From Lentinus brumalis (Eukaryota; Basidiomycota; Agaricomycetes; Polyporales; Polyporaceae): 64,000 bases of DNA. The DNA lies in the NCBI GenBank assembly GCA_001792895.1, contig MARA01000026.1:531510-595509 (forward strand). Direction: 5' to 3'. Positions within the stretch are counted from its first letter, which is position 1. Every line of letters begins with the position of its first letter. Below the pieces are notes generated by a model that made no database searches, was not told the origin of the DNA, and was given only the letters and a program-made list of their open reading frames with translations. Below are positions 33,512-45,681 of this stretch, piece by piece. A program made the translations under genes and the position numbers.

Positions 33512-35952
33512 ATGCCTCCCTCGAAAGGCCGCCCACCAAATCTTCGCTTGCACACAAACGCCGCAAAGACACCGTCGAACACCATCATCGAGCTCGAGAC
33601 TCCCGTCGACCGCGCCGACGACGACGACGACCTCCTGCAGCTCTCGTCTCCTTCCACTGCATCCTCCTCCCCCGTCGAATACGCCTCGGCGGTCGAGAGC
33701 GACTCCGACCCCACCTCTGATGACATCTCGAAGGAGCTTGCACTACTCGACAGGCTACGTCGCAGCGTGCGCAAGAACCTGAAGCTGCGTCCCATACGAT
33801 CCGCCACGAACATCCGCGCACAGGCTGCATCTCCATTCAGCTCGTCATGGACTGACCTGCGCGAGGCACGTTCTCCCAGCCCGAGCTCTAGCGCAGCAAG
33901 CCCCGCGAGTGTCTACTATACCCCCACCTCCGCTCTCTACGCTGACGTCGACGACTGGCGGTCGTCCTCCTCCGACTCGTCAGTAACCCATGGCATCGAC
34001 GCCGCAGTTCTCGTCGCCCGTCTTGCCGCGCCGACGCGACCGATACTGATAGATACCCGTCCCACGGCTGAATACCTCGCGAATCACCTCGAGCACAGCG
34101 TGAACATACATACGATACCCTCTCTGATTCTCAAACGCTCCAGGAAACCAGGCGGTGGGTTGCATGACGTCTCTGCCCTTCGCCAGTGGATCACGACCGA
34201 CGACGGGAAGCGGAAGTGGGACGATATCATGAACAGTGGTGACTGGGATGGCGATGTGATCGTGTATGCCGAACACATGGACGAGAAGGACAGGACCAAC
34301 CCTCAGGCCACCGCCTGGATTCTGCTCAAACTCGTCGAGCCTCTGCTCGAGCACGGGACGATCGACTATCTCCATGGTGGCTTCTCTACCGCCTTGCGAC
34401 ATCCGTACCTCAAGCAGCGCATAGTCTCTGACCGCTCGAGGCAGGACAGCCATCGACGCCCTCCGACCAAAGCTCAGAAGGTGAACGGCAAGCCCGGCGG
34501 CCTCTTCCAACTGGACATTTCAGTAGCAACGCGTCCGCGCGATCTTCCCGAACTCGAGCGGTCCGCCGTATCTCCAAAACCTATGATGCCTACTGCCATA
34601 ACCTCCTGGCAGGACGCATCTGATCCAGTTGCTCCCTCACCCGCGCCCTCCCAACTTGGCTTCACCCGTCCACCTCCCCGCGTCGCCCCAGTGTTCCCAC
34701 CTTGCGCAAGTTGGACACGACGTCTACCGAGCGTCTGAACGCGAACCTTCCCAAGCTCCAGATGCCCCACAAATCGGCAACATTGGCTGCCCCTCCAAGT
34801 GCCAGTGGCCTCCGCTCCCGTTCCCGCTCCCCGTCACATCTCCGTCTCGACCTCCCACCGCTGTCACCGCCTGGTTCCGCTCGTCTCTTGTCCGCGTCCC
34901 CCGGCCATTCAAGCGAATTCCTGCCACCCCCATCGCCGTCATGGGCACAGCCCAGTACCCCGCGTATGTTGCATTCACCTTCTACGCCGATGTCTCGATC
35001 TCCATCAACAGCGCGTCCTGAGTCTTCACAGCCGCCGACAACGGAGGAGCCGTTCCCCGCGTTCGCTGCGTCGACCATCCTACCAAATTTTTTGTTCCTA
35101 GGACCGGAGCTCACGGCCGAGGAACACGTGGAGGAGCTCCTGTCTCTGGGTGTCAAGCGGATCCTGAACCTCGCCGCCGAGTGCGACGACGACCAAGGGC
35201 TTCACCTCCGCGAGCGCTTCGAACGGTACATTCGGATCCCGATGCGCGATACGGTGGAGGAGGATAACATCACGCGCGGTGTGAGGGAGGTTTGTGAGAT
35301 TCTGGGTCAGTCATTGTCGTCTGTACGTGATATTCCCGCCCACTAACGATCAACAACAACTGGTTCTTTTTCAGATGACGCGCGGTTGCACTCAGCGCCG
35401 ACGTATGTTCACTGCAAAGCTGGCAAGTCGCGCTCGGTCACCGCGGTGATGGCGTACCTAATCCACGCGAACCACTGGACATTATCCCGCGCGTATTCGT
35501 TCGTGCTCGAGCGTCGCAAGGGCATCTCGCCCAACATCGGTTTTGTCTCAGAGCTCATGACGTTTGAGGAGCAGGAGCTTGGCGGGAAGTCCGTCGGAGT
35601 TGTCAAGGTGTCAGAGGGCGAGGAGGGCGAGGGCGATGGTGGGGGAGCAGGAGGCGGGGGCGGGGGCTCGAACTACCAGGTCGCGCTAGGAAGCCGGAGG
35701 CCGCAACACATCCGGGAGAGTCTGCCGCCCCTGTTCTCCATGCCACATTCATTCGCGGGGATCAGCAGCTCAACGAGCAACGGACCTCCGGTACTGGATG
35801 CCGCACATATTGGGGACTCGGGACAGGAGCTGGAGATCAAGGACGCCACGGGTCGATACAGGCATGCGAGGCGCGCTCCGGTCGACGAGGCGACGTTGCA
35901 GCCGATGCGCAGAGTCAGCAAGGCCGGATTGGAGAGCTCATCCTATGTATGA
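33512..35952 (+). CDS. Rhodanese-like plus dual-specificity phosphatase (MAPK-phosphatase type), frame broken once
   Basis: Starts at ATG 33512. After an acidic N-terminus comes a rhodanese/Cdc25-like domain (ILIDTRPTAEYLANHLEHSVN ... DVIVYAEH), which in MAPK phosphatases docks the kinase. A Ser/Pro-rich linker leads to a DSP domain (STILPNFLFLGPELTAEE, GVKRILNLAAECDDD). A GTCAGT...CAG intron (35306-35374) follows, then the catalytic P-loop YVHCKAGKSRSV and HWTLSRAYSFVLERRKGISPN. The active Cys and Arg are present (HCxxGxxRS). The gene ends at 35952 with a Gly-rich tail. The frame shifts by one at C4 (34676-34679) in the linker; a fifth C would join RPPP to RRPSVPTLRKLD. By layout it resembles Msg5-like MAPK phosphatases, but the kinase partner cannot be read. 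Confidence 0.87.
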
Positions 35953-36835
35953 CCGCCCGGGCCGTGCGCAGTACTGTGGGCCTTTCCTCTTCATGCCCTT
36001 CCTCACCCGTACTCTCATACGTTCCGCATCATCAGGTCCACATCATTCGTTATGCGTTCCGAGTCCAGCTGACGCATTCATGCACCCTTCAGTTAATAAC
36101 AGGTTTTATATCCACGTTTCGTGTACATCACCCCACAGCTGTCTTGCCTTGCTGGCCTGGTCGTTTCATTGACGGTATCATTAACCCATTCACTTACTCG
36201 GGGGTACGCGTACGGGCCTCAGTATCATCATGTCCATTCTCACTTTCATCCATACTCTCTTCATGTGTCTTCGTCCTGGAGGGCTCGGTCCGTACATAGC
36301 GTGCTTGTTTCATGGATCTCTGTGTCTACATCTCTCTCTCGCTGTCGCATATGCATCATCTTGGAACTCTGATAGCCTACATCTGCATTGTATACGTCGA
36401 CCCACTGCTCTGAGATTTCTCGAGCAGTGCGCGTTCTCGGCGTTTTTTCTTCCGAGTTTGTCGAGCTCTCATGACAGCGATACTGCCGGGTTTGCTACAA
36501 GCTACGCAGGAACGTCAGAGGAGCGTGTCCAAACGCGACTGGTGATGTATGTACTCTTACTATCCGCGCCATGTCGCTCCTACTTCTATGCAACGGGTAG
36601 TACATGGAATAGTATCGGGCCCGACGTGCGCGTACACTGTAGGGCGCTAGCTCAGTTAACGTTAACGTTCTTCCGCAATCGAACAGTCTGTGTATCATTA
36701 TGTACTTCGAGTCGTACCGCCAGCACATCTCCTCAACTACTTACAATCGCACCCAGCTCAGCCACCTCAAATATCAACGAGCTTACGTTTGCTCAGTCTA
36801 CATAGTTCCTGCGGCGTCGCTGTCTTGCGGTAACC
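35953..36835. other. Intergenic, gene-free
   Basis: About 880 bases between two same-strand genes. Frames on both strands are short and of low-complexity composition. The first part is probably the long 3' UTR of the phosphatase gene. GTTAACGTTAACGTT (36655-36669) is a perfect tandem of GTTAAC sites. No gene is supported. Confidence 0.5.
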
Positions 36836-39177
36836 ATGCAGGTCATACTTACCTTCAGTGCCTTTGGAAGGTCGCTAACCAATCCTTTAGGTGAAGACTG
36901 AAGTCAAGTCCGAGGTCGACTCCTTGGATGATGTCGAACTCGCAAGCCTCGCACAAAGTACAGGGCCGGGCGTGCATACCGGTCAACGTACCAGCATCAA
37001 GTATGAGGAAGTCACAAAAGAAGGACCTCACGCCGCCATGATTACTAGCGGGCTCAACTCAGGTATGATTATGTGGCAGCTGGATATCATGTCGCTCATA
37101 TCTTATTATCAGACTCCTTGAACGGCCCGAAGGTTGAAACGGTATTTCTCCCTTCGGCAGACCTCATTCTCCTCGTTGACATTTCGGGCCTTGTGCCGCT
37201 GGTTTTAGAACGATTCTCCAGTGCACCAAGTCAGTATCAAGAAGGAAGACCCTATGGCTATTGATGATTTGAATCCACCGTCACCTTCCGGGCTCGCCGA
37301 GAGGTCCAAGGCCGGTACGTTGGTAACGGAACACGAGAGTGCCTGTGTATCTGAGTCTTGCGCCGCAGAAGAGGAAGACCCGCCGTTGAACATGCCTCCA
37401 CAAGGCCTCCACGCACATATAAGCATGACCGCTCTTGACGAATCATCAAATGTCGCGGCAATGTCTCCACGTCGTGCGAACACGGACGCAGATACATTGG
37501 AGTCCGGATCTGAAAGTGAGCAAGCATGCGAGTCATCAGAAGACGATCCTATGGACGGAGAAGATGTCATTGTGCGTACGTGCGCGTCAGCGCAAACAGC
37601 GATGTGGGCTGACTGTCACGGCGTGTATAGAGGGACCTCGAGCTGTCGGAACTCTTTGACACGCTGCGTCACAGTGCGCTCTACGCGTACAAGCGCACAT
37701 ACCAGTGGGCGCCGAACCCGTTCATTGCGGTCGGCAACCGTGAGCCACTCGGTCTTCCCCTGTCCATACGAGCTTTGGCAGATCTCAAATCCTATGCCAC
37801 TACTCGGGCGCGTCTCGGTGAAGATGAGCAGACTTCGCCACCCAAGGATAGCAATGCCGATTGGATAGTGAACGGAAACCAGGTCGGTCCGTTTATAGCC
37901 GACGTATGACTCGGGACTGACGGAGCGGACGCACTCGCAGATCTCCTTCCATAATCCGTCTTGGATCGAGTTCATTGGGGAGACTCAAGACAATGTCAAA
38001 CGAGCACTTGGGGTCGATCCTCTCGCGGCTTTCACCTGGAAGCTGCGCTATCTAGTCCTATCGGGACCAGGGTCTAGGTGGGTGCTGATTCGTATTTGCT
38101 CAGTATCCTCCTAATTGCGCACCATGCCTGCAAGTCATCTTCCACAATATAGGTATGTTTTTGCTCGGACACAACCTATCCAGGGTACTAATTGTATCGG
38201 GCAGGGACCGAGTCGATATCATGGCTGCTATGCTGGTAGTCCTGCCTACATCTTTTCTCGGTGGTTCGGTCAAGGTATCCCACGGCGGTAATCGCACTCT
38301 ATACAGTTACGATACCAACAGCTTGACCGATACGACCGTCATGGCGTGGCGAGTTGACGAGACGCCTACCATGGATCCCATAACAGACGGATACCGTTTG
38401 AGCCTCGTATATCATCTCGACATCCCCGCATCGTGTTCAGTACTGGACAACCGACCAGTGGATGATCGCTCCCTCACGATGGTACAAAGATACTTCAGGT
38501 CTTGGAACGGCCGTCGACGATCACCGCGACAACTCATCTATCTACTGGGAGGCAAATACTCTCGCATGAACCTCAGCGCGAAGTGTTTACAAGATCCTGA
38601 TGCTTCCTTGGTAACCGCACTGAGCAGTCTCGCTGCCCAGTCAGGCATCCACATGGGCTTGGCAACCCTAACGTGTTGTTACTTCGAACATACCTCCTAC
38701 GATCATAACGAAGACTTGGAGCAATATGAAACGATCTTGGACTACATACGCCAGACCGGTACGGCTGACGCGGACGTTTCAAGTTCTATCTTCCTTGAGA
38801 ACCTCGTCGGTTTGGATGGGGCACTCTTGCGACCAGGAAGGTTGGACATCCGTCATGCAGTGATCTTGCAGTCGGACTCGAGCTCGGAAGATCTGGACGA
38901 CTACTGCGATGAGAACGACCTGTCTCACAGAGAGGTTGACGACTATGTGAGTTGCACCATGTGACAATCTGCAGCGGGCCCGAACTGAATGATTATCTCC
39001 AGGGCCCGTATCTGAATATGAATGAAGGTGCGTCACGGCCAGCCGTTATGCACTGTCGGTGTTTACTAAGTGAGGTATCAACATCGGCATGTACTTCTTC
39101 AAGTGTACTTCAAGACAGTTCTAGTCATATGGCCATCGTGGTCGCATGGTCCAGAGTTCTTCGATGCATGCGCCTGA
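36836..39177 (+). CDS. Degenerate 2OG-Fe(II) dioxygenase-like protein, paralogue 1 (short form)
   Basis: Proposed start is a 6-nt exon (ATG CAG, 36836) spliced to 36891, though this start is weak. An acidic N-terminus with VKTE, VKSE, IKYE and IKKE motifs follows. Then comes the family region: APNPFIAVGNREPLGLPLS, FHNPSWIEFIGE, LRYLVLSGPGSR, MAAMLVVLPTSFLGGSVKV, MDPITDGYRLSLVYHL and FLENLVGLDGALLRPGRLD. The last exon is TVLVIWPSW...FFDACA and stop at 39177. The fold resembles basidiomycete prolyl-hydroxylase-like 2OG-Fe(II) proteins. However, the HxD metal pair expected before LVVLP is replaced (RTQ), and the distal His before PITDGYR is missing, so catalysis is unlikely. It ends just after the LVIWP block, where its neighbour continues for about 600 more residues. 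Confidence 0.65.
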
Positions 39178-39902
39178 TCGCTGGAATTTTCTTATTCAAA
39201 GGCAAAGGACCTCGGAGGTGGGATACGAGTCGGAGACTTGCGGTTCGAGCAGTACAGCCAGTCATATGTCATATCATCATAAACGAGACTAGAGTACAGT
39301 AATGGAACGACTTGAAGTTACCAGATGATATCGAGTCAATGTGATGTAGATTCTGGAGTTGTGTGTGCAGGTCCGCCCATAGGCCACAACTCAGTAACGA
39401 AGCCGTCTGAAACGTACAACAGGTGTCAGGAGAACCCAACGGTACCAAGTTGAGCGGCCGCGATACCGTGGGCCCATCGAGCGCCTGCCAATCCGAAGAA
39501 GTGCAACTTCTCCTCGACACAGCTTTCGACCTCCTTCGACACGCTCCTACTTCACCCGCTGGCTGCATACATACATACCTTCAGTGTCTTCGAACCTCCA
39601 GTCTCTGGACATCTGCATTTCTGTTCAACTCATCGCGAATACTAATAGCGCAGCTGATGAGTAGTATTGAGTAGGCCTGCCAAACGTTAGAAACCTCGTG
39701 GCACTTCTGCCCGGCGGCGTCCATACTGCCCGATGCTCCAAGGGAGCTCCGCAACGCAGGAGGCGAAGGAGTGGGCGAATGCTGGTGATTTTAAGGTACC
39801 TATGGACTAACTTACCTTTTGAAATGTCGTTGCGTTGCTGATCAGTACCGTGCCCTTAGAGCGAATTTATTTCTATAGTCAACGGCGGCATCTCCTCTTC
39901 AG
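39178..39902. other. Spacer between paralogues, possible 5' exons of paralogue 2
   Basis: About 725 bases. Plus-strand frame 39423-39674 stays open, and part of it may be an N-terminal exon of the second paralogue. A segment at 39573-39596 (CATACATACCTTCAGTGTCTT) closely matches one at 36844-36867 near the start of paralogue 1, consistent with tandem duplication. No independent gene is supported. Confidence 0.4.
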
Positions 39903-42900
39903 GGTTGATTTCAACTCGCAGCGCATACAAAGAGGCTCCTCCGCCGCTACTCTCAGTGGAAGGCATTGGGCTGCTCGGGCTTCCCATGAGCAATGACGAT
40001 GCGGCTGCTTTGCAAAGCGTACTAGTCGAAGAACGGGCCGGCGCCAGCAGGGAGTCAGAGTTTCCGTCATTGATGTTCCCAGACCATCACACGCGGAGCT
40101 CTACAGAGGTGAACAGGGGCTCGTCAGTACCAGAGCACGAGTATGAACTTAGACACTCCTTTTGTCCAACAGTTTTTCTTCCAGAACAAGGCATGGATTG
40201 ACTTCTTGGCACATGTATCACGCGGACTCTGCGTGCAACTAGGCATTGACTATGAGGCGACGCCACCACACTTGGGACCGAAGAGCATAGCGCTAGGGAC
40301 TTTGGGTTCATGGTTCGTGTATTGCGAATTATGCCCGATACACTCATGCTTACTTTTCTTCTTGCGACTCGTCAGGTCAGCGATCGCAAACAGGTGTGTT
40401 GAGTGGGGCCGACAGCTCTCAGGTCCGCACTCACAATCAGAATGATCATAGAAAGCACCATGCTCCTCCTCGAAGTCTTCTGCTGGCGCGTGTCCTACTC
40501 GTCCTCTCCTCTTCATTCACCGGAGGAGCTCTCAAGATCACTTACGACGACTACACCGACACCTATGCTCTCGACGCAGACGCCTCAGATGTTGTGGCTC
40601 TCGCATGGCGGCCGGAAGCGACAGCCATGGTAGAGCCTATCGTGACTGGCGTTTGTCTCACACTATGTTGCGACCTGATCCTGCCCGACGCTCCAGAGGC
40701 TTCAAGGCAGCGGTTGTTGCCTCCTCTCCAGCTCGATGTCGTGGCACGGCTGCGCAACCTCTTTCACATGTGGGGAGCCTGCCGAAGGTCAAAGGTCCCT
40801 TCGAAATTGGTTTGCGGGTTGCAGGGAAATTATTCGATCACCACCGTCAAGAAAGCCGCGTTGAAGGGCCCCGATCTGCGCCTGGTCGCTCTGGTTGATG
40901 TCGTTGCACAGGAATATGGCCTACGCACAGGATTGGCGGTGCTCAACACCACAAAACTGGATCTGGGCCCCATGATACATCCACTGTCGGAGCCAAAGCC
41001 TGTTGATCCTGAAGCCGTGGACCTACATGATGCACCCTCACCTCCTTATGCTCGTGGTTCTGAACCGAATTCTGAAACCGACTCTGACTCGGATGTGAAC
41101 TCATTCCCACGCAAGCTGAAAGAGTACCTCAAGGAGCTCGAGAAGCCTTCGTTGCCGCAAATCTCACAACTTGTCGGGCTTGATGGTACGCCTATGCAAG
41201 ACGCGCTCGACTGCACAGGACATACGGAGGCGGTTCCTAGACAGCTCGAGAGAGCTCTTACTTCCTCCTACCCATGGGTGAGTAGGGCCTTCCAGTTTAC
41301 ATACATCTGTTGGATTTTTCTGATTCTGTGTTTGGTCATCAGAAAGGGTTTGACGCAAGCTCATGTGAGTGCTTGCTCAGCTTCGTCGACCAAGTAATGA
41401 AATGATTTACCGCAAAGACGACAGGGCAACGTCAGCTCGTACTCGTAATCTGGCCCCGCTGGGCCGAGTACGATCGAGTCCACGGCCAGCAGGCCGTCTC
41501 TGAGGCGTGCACACAATTGCAAAGCTCGACAAGTGAACGCCCGACTGAAGCCGAAGAAGATTTGTTAGATGTGATCTTTGGTCGTGCGTCCAGCAGTCAT
41601 TCTGCTGAGGTCGTAGCTGGCGTATGTCCTGCCACAATCGCTTGGGGCCGCCCCGACCTGTGGGTACGCGCGATGACAGCGTGCGATGCCCAGCGGTCGG
41701 TGGAGACACTAGATGTAGAAAACGTGCGCCACGCCATTGAGAGGTTCGGATTCACCGACGTCAAGTCAAGGTGTGTCTCCCAGCTGTTCTGCTGGGTATA
41801 TGGACTGATAGTTAGCGGCAGTGTGGAAAGCGTTGTGCAGAGAGAGCCTTCCGACGTGACCGTGTTCAGGTTTTTGCACGGATTGGAAAGGTGGATGGCC
41901 ATGCATGCGCAATCGCAGAACTGCCACCTTCCCGCGTCTTTCGACGACTGGGTACAGGTGCAGAGAAGCAAACGGTACCAGACGGTGAAGTCCCGCCTCG
42001 ACACATTGGTCAACCGTCCGGACGAAGCGAACCCGGTGATGGTATCCTTGATAGTGCATGCCGCCATTGAAGGCGGAAACACTGATCTGATATTTCTCGA
42101 GTGAGTTCCCGTTTAATTCATGCTGACCAGTGACGAACGCTAAGTAGCACCCGGCAGCCTAGTGCCTCGCCTTTCTGAAGCAAAAGTTGGAAGTGAGATG
42201 CTCCGTGCACTCGTCAATGAACTGCTGCAACTGGATGCGCGCGATGGAGGGCGCTGGCGGACTCAAGTACGGAATGCTATACCTCCACTCGTGCGCCGCT
42301 TCGCGTCGTGGATTGACCTCAGCGGCGGACCCGATCAGATCCTCGATGCCCTTCAGTACTGCCTCTGTACCCAGGTCCCGGATGCATGCGCTGTCCTGCT
42401 GGATCGCCTCTTGAACCCCATGGGCCGGCTCGTGGACGCTGAATACGTCGAAGAGACCCTCGCCATTGTCCTGACGAGACTTCCTAACCTTCTTCGGATA
42501 CACGATCACTGTCCGACATCTCCGCCATTCGTCTCCAGATTGCAGTCCATCCTGGTGTATTGGATCAAGGAAGTCATGATCCCAATGCCCACAGGCTCAC
42601 AGGAAGTGCTCGACCAGCTGCAATCTCTTGACGCATGGACGTGTGCATGCGAACATTGCGTATCCGTGAGGGCGTTCCTGCAGGAGGAGCCCGAGGGAGA
42701 GATGACGTGGTATAAGATCGGTGCGCCCACCGTGAAACACCTGACGAAGTTCCTGAAAGCGCACGCGGGGGGAATCGCGGCATGGAGCACCGTCAGAAGT
42801 TGCTCGCCGCAGGGTATAGAGGTGTGTATGCTCCCCGAGAGTTCGATTACTAGTGTCCGTGCGAAACTGATACGAAGTGCTCCCATGCAGGTGACGAAAC

Positions 42901-43421
42901 AGCCCGCATTCGTCAACCCTGTGCGCTGGGCATCGTACCGGGCGCGTGGCGTCCGGTTACTGCAGAGTATAGGAGCGAATGTCGCAGTGGACGTTCTGCG
43001 GGATGTCCTTGGGCAATACCTGCCTCTTGTTGCTGCTGCGCTGAGCGGACGAGCCGAACCGTACGATGCGGTTCTGGAGGCCGAGAACGTTCTCCGAGGG
43101 CTACTCGCTCAAATACGCGGGGAGACTGAAACGCTGCGTGACATACGAACCCGGTCCCCTTGCTGCGCCGCGGCAGAGGCTGCGACACTCGCATCTGATG
43201 CCATACCGGACGAGGAGGCGGACCCGACGGCTGTTGAACCTTTGGTTGCTGGAGCCCTCAAGCGTCCACGATCCCCATCACCTCTCCCGGCCTCACTGGA
43301 TTCTACGCTATCGGGGATCCTCGGGAGGCAGAACCATATAGAGGACGGACGTGCGGCACAACGCATCAAACGTGAGGATCCGGAGCCCATTGAACTCGGC
43401 GTGAAGGCGGAGGACGACTGA
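39903..43421 (+). CDS. Degenerate 2OG-Fe(II) dioxygenase-like protein, paralogue 2 (long form)
   Basis: The first confirmed exon starts at 39903 after a CTTCAG acceptor; upstream exons are unresolved. It parallels its neighbour in order: LLSVEGIGLLGLPMS, NKAWIDFLAHVS, LLLARVLLVLSSSFTGGALKI, EPIVTGVCLTLCCDLILP, LVCGLQGNYSITTVKKAAL, QISQLVGLDGTPMQ and RQLVLVIWPRWAEYD. A further ~600-residue helical C-terminal domain then runs through exons to a stop at 43421. The tail has a PRSPSPLP patch and two sumoylation-like motifs (IKRE, VKAE). The Fe-binding HxD is absent (the matching place reads HRK) and the 2OG-binding Arg of the GYR motif is lost (GVC). It is therefore probably a non-catalytic member of this expanded family. 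Confidence 0.68.
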
Positions 43422-43868
43422 GTGGGACTAGGAGCCGTCGAATGTGATTGCAGCCTCTCATTGGAGATGCTGGAAGTCGCGCTTGACAATGTTTTCTTGC
43501 TGGTAGCTTGCTCTTGGCATGAGCTTCGATACTTACAGATCGGTAAATCCTGCGGGGGTTGTGTTGCTCTTGAACGACCTTGGTGCCGCACTCGCCGTCT
43601 GACTACAGAGCACTCGCGAAGGCGACGTCGTCTATCCATCCGTGAAGATCCATGTGAATTACAATCGCGGTACTGCCAAGGCTCTGTAGATATAGTACGG
43701 CATACTTATTATTGATCGGGAAGCTTGTGCTCTGTAGGGCATAGACGTACAAGCCATTATAAGTAAAGGGAATTGCAAAAGGTCGTACCGTACGACGCAA
43801 CCTGTGGATGAGATGAGGGATGCAAGATGCAAATCAACCTGAAAGCACCGTAGAGCTCGTTTTCGGAG
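43422..43868. other. Intergenic between convergent genes
   Basis: About 450 bases between the stops of paralogue 2 and the SRAP gene. No frame has support; it probably contains both 3' UTRs. Confidence 0.5.
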
Positions 43869-45681
43869 TTACTTCTTGGCAAAGAATGATGTGATCTTCG
43901 CCGAAGAAGTCGATGGTGGCTCGGTGTGCTTCGCTTTGCGCGGCGAAAGCTGAGATTCGCACACCAACAGGGATAAGGATGAACGAATGCAGGCCGGAAC
44001 GAGTAGCACGACCTACCTTGGAGGGCTTCTCTTCGACTTTCTGCGACGACTGCGTTCGATATGATTACATGTTCTTTCGCATTTCGTGGGTAATCACTTG
44101 CCTTGACTGGCGTGTCCTTGCTGGGGTTCTGGCCAGCTCGTGTGAGAGTGGATGTTATCTGCAGCACAAAAGTTGTAAAACCAGGATGATAAAGAAGTAC
44201 TTATCTGGGACAGATACCTTGGAGTCCTTCCTCTTCCTTTCATCCGCGTGGTCGCCCTGGTCTTGATCATCGACGTACTCGATATCGGAGTCGTCCTCCC
44301 ATGCGTTGACTTTCTCGATCTTGGCTTTCTTCGCGGGCTGCGCCTCCCCCTTGACGTCCGTCTTGTCATTCGTCGGAGACGCGCTGCGCTTCCGGGGACT
44401 GCTCTTCGCGAAGGAGGTCGTCCTGGTGTCCTTGAGCGTCTGTTTCGCAAACATGGCCTGAATACCGTCCTTGCGCTCTGCAATTGGCTCCACGAACGTG
44501 GGTGAGTCTGTGCCAATCTTCCCCACTTCCTTGGGCACTGCGTAGCTTGAAAGACTGGGTATGAGTGCATCCGGCGTGTGATGCAGCATTAAGTAAGGAG
44601 GCTTACCAGACGAGCGGATGGTCGGATGCATGGTAAGGGGCGCACAGCTTGGAGAGTTCCATAGTCCACTTGCCTGAAGACGTGTCTAGCCAGGCTCTTA
44701 AAGCGGCATCATCGGACAGAATTACGGGCTGCCGGTCGTGCAGCCAGCTGAACTCTTTGTTGGCATCGGTCGTCACGATTGTGAACGTCCATAGCGGCTC
44801 CGTGCTTCCTGTGATGATGCGTATCAGTGACACACGCTACGACAGTTGCGAGAAAGAGCGTACCCTCGAGCACCACTCGGTCCCAGAGTCCCGCAAGCAG
44901 CATGAGTCGCCCATCGGCCCGCTTCGTAAAGTGCGGCAACCGCTCCTTGCCCTTCTTCAGCCACTCGTAGTATCTGCATCCCAGTTGATTAAGTCTCAGT
45001 TCGCGACCAGTTATATATGGCCGTGATCACCCTTGACAAATGACCGCACACCGCTTCTTGCCCTTGATGCTCGCCCACATCCCTCGCGGTTCCTCGATCA
45101 AAGCCTCACACCGCGCGTTGATAGTCTTCAGTGACGGATCCTCGTGCTTGCTGAAGTGCGGAACGAGTCCCCAGCGCATTGTCTGCATGATGACCGGCAG
45201 CGGTGCGTCGTCCAACCCGTCTTTTTGGGAAGGATGTAGCACTCCGGCGGGGTTTGAATGGCCGGATCCTTCGTCAGGAATTGATTCCACTTCCGCCCCG
45301 CCGGTGCCAGGTTCAGAATTGCAACTCGAAGGACCAGGTTGGGTCGACGACGATCCGCTACTGCTACCTTCGCCTTGGTCCCGACGCCGGATTATGGGTG
45401 CCTGTGACCGCGGCGCGACGTTGTATCTGCATGACGTATCAGCTAATGTGCACGTATGGCACTTCAGCCCGACCGACAAGGCTCTTCCGCTCGGCGATAG
45501 GAGTAAATGACTGACCGCGGAACGAACTGATCTTGTCCTACCCATTCGCCGACCTGGACGTTGTATCCGTGCAGTTGCTGAATTTCGTCGTGCTGGTTGG
45601 TTATGTCCAGGGTTAGGGAGAGAAGTCACTGTTCGGCTTGGCTCCGCTTACGGGAAGGCCTAGTGCGAAGCGACCGCACAT
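43869..45681 (-). CDS. SRAP-domain abasic-site processing protein (HMCES/YedK family)
   Basis: Starts at ATG 45681. Exon 1 is just MCGRFALGLP, placing the catalytic Cys at residue 2 after Met removal, as required for the thiazolidine crosslink to abasic DNA. Following exons give YNVQVGEWVG, YNVAPRSQAP, MRWGLVPHFSK, the active-site NARCE (catalytic Glu), YYEWLKKG, TTDANKEFSWLHDRQPVIL (catalytic His) and WLDTSSGKW. A long Lys-rich tail with nuclear-signal-like KKAKIEK ends in ITSFFAKK before TAA (43869-43871). HMCES-type proteins shield abasic sites in single-stranded DNA at replication forks. The terminal KITSFF resembles a degenerate PCNA-binding box, which the human protein also has. A Gly/Ser-rich insert sits between the first strands. 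Confidence 0.92.
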
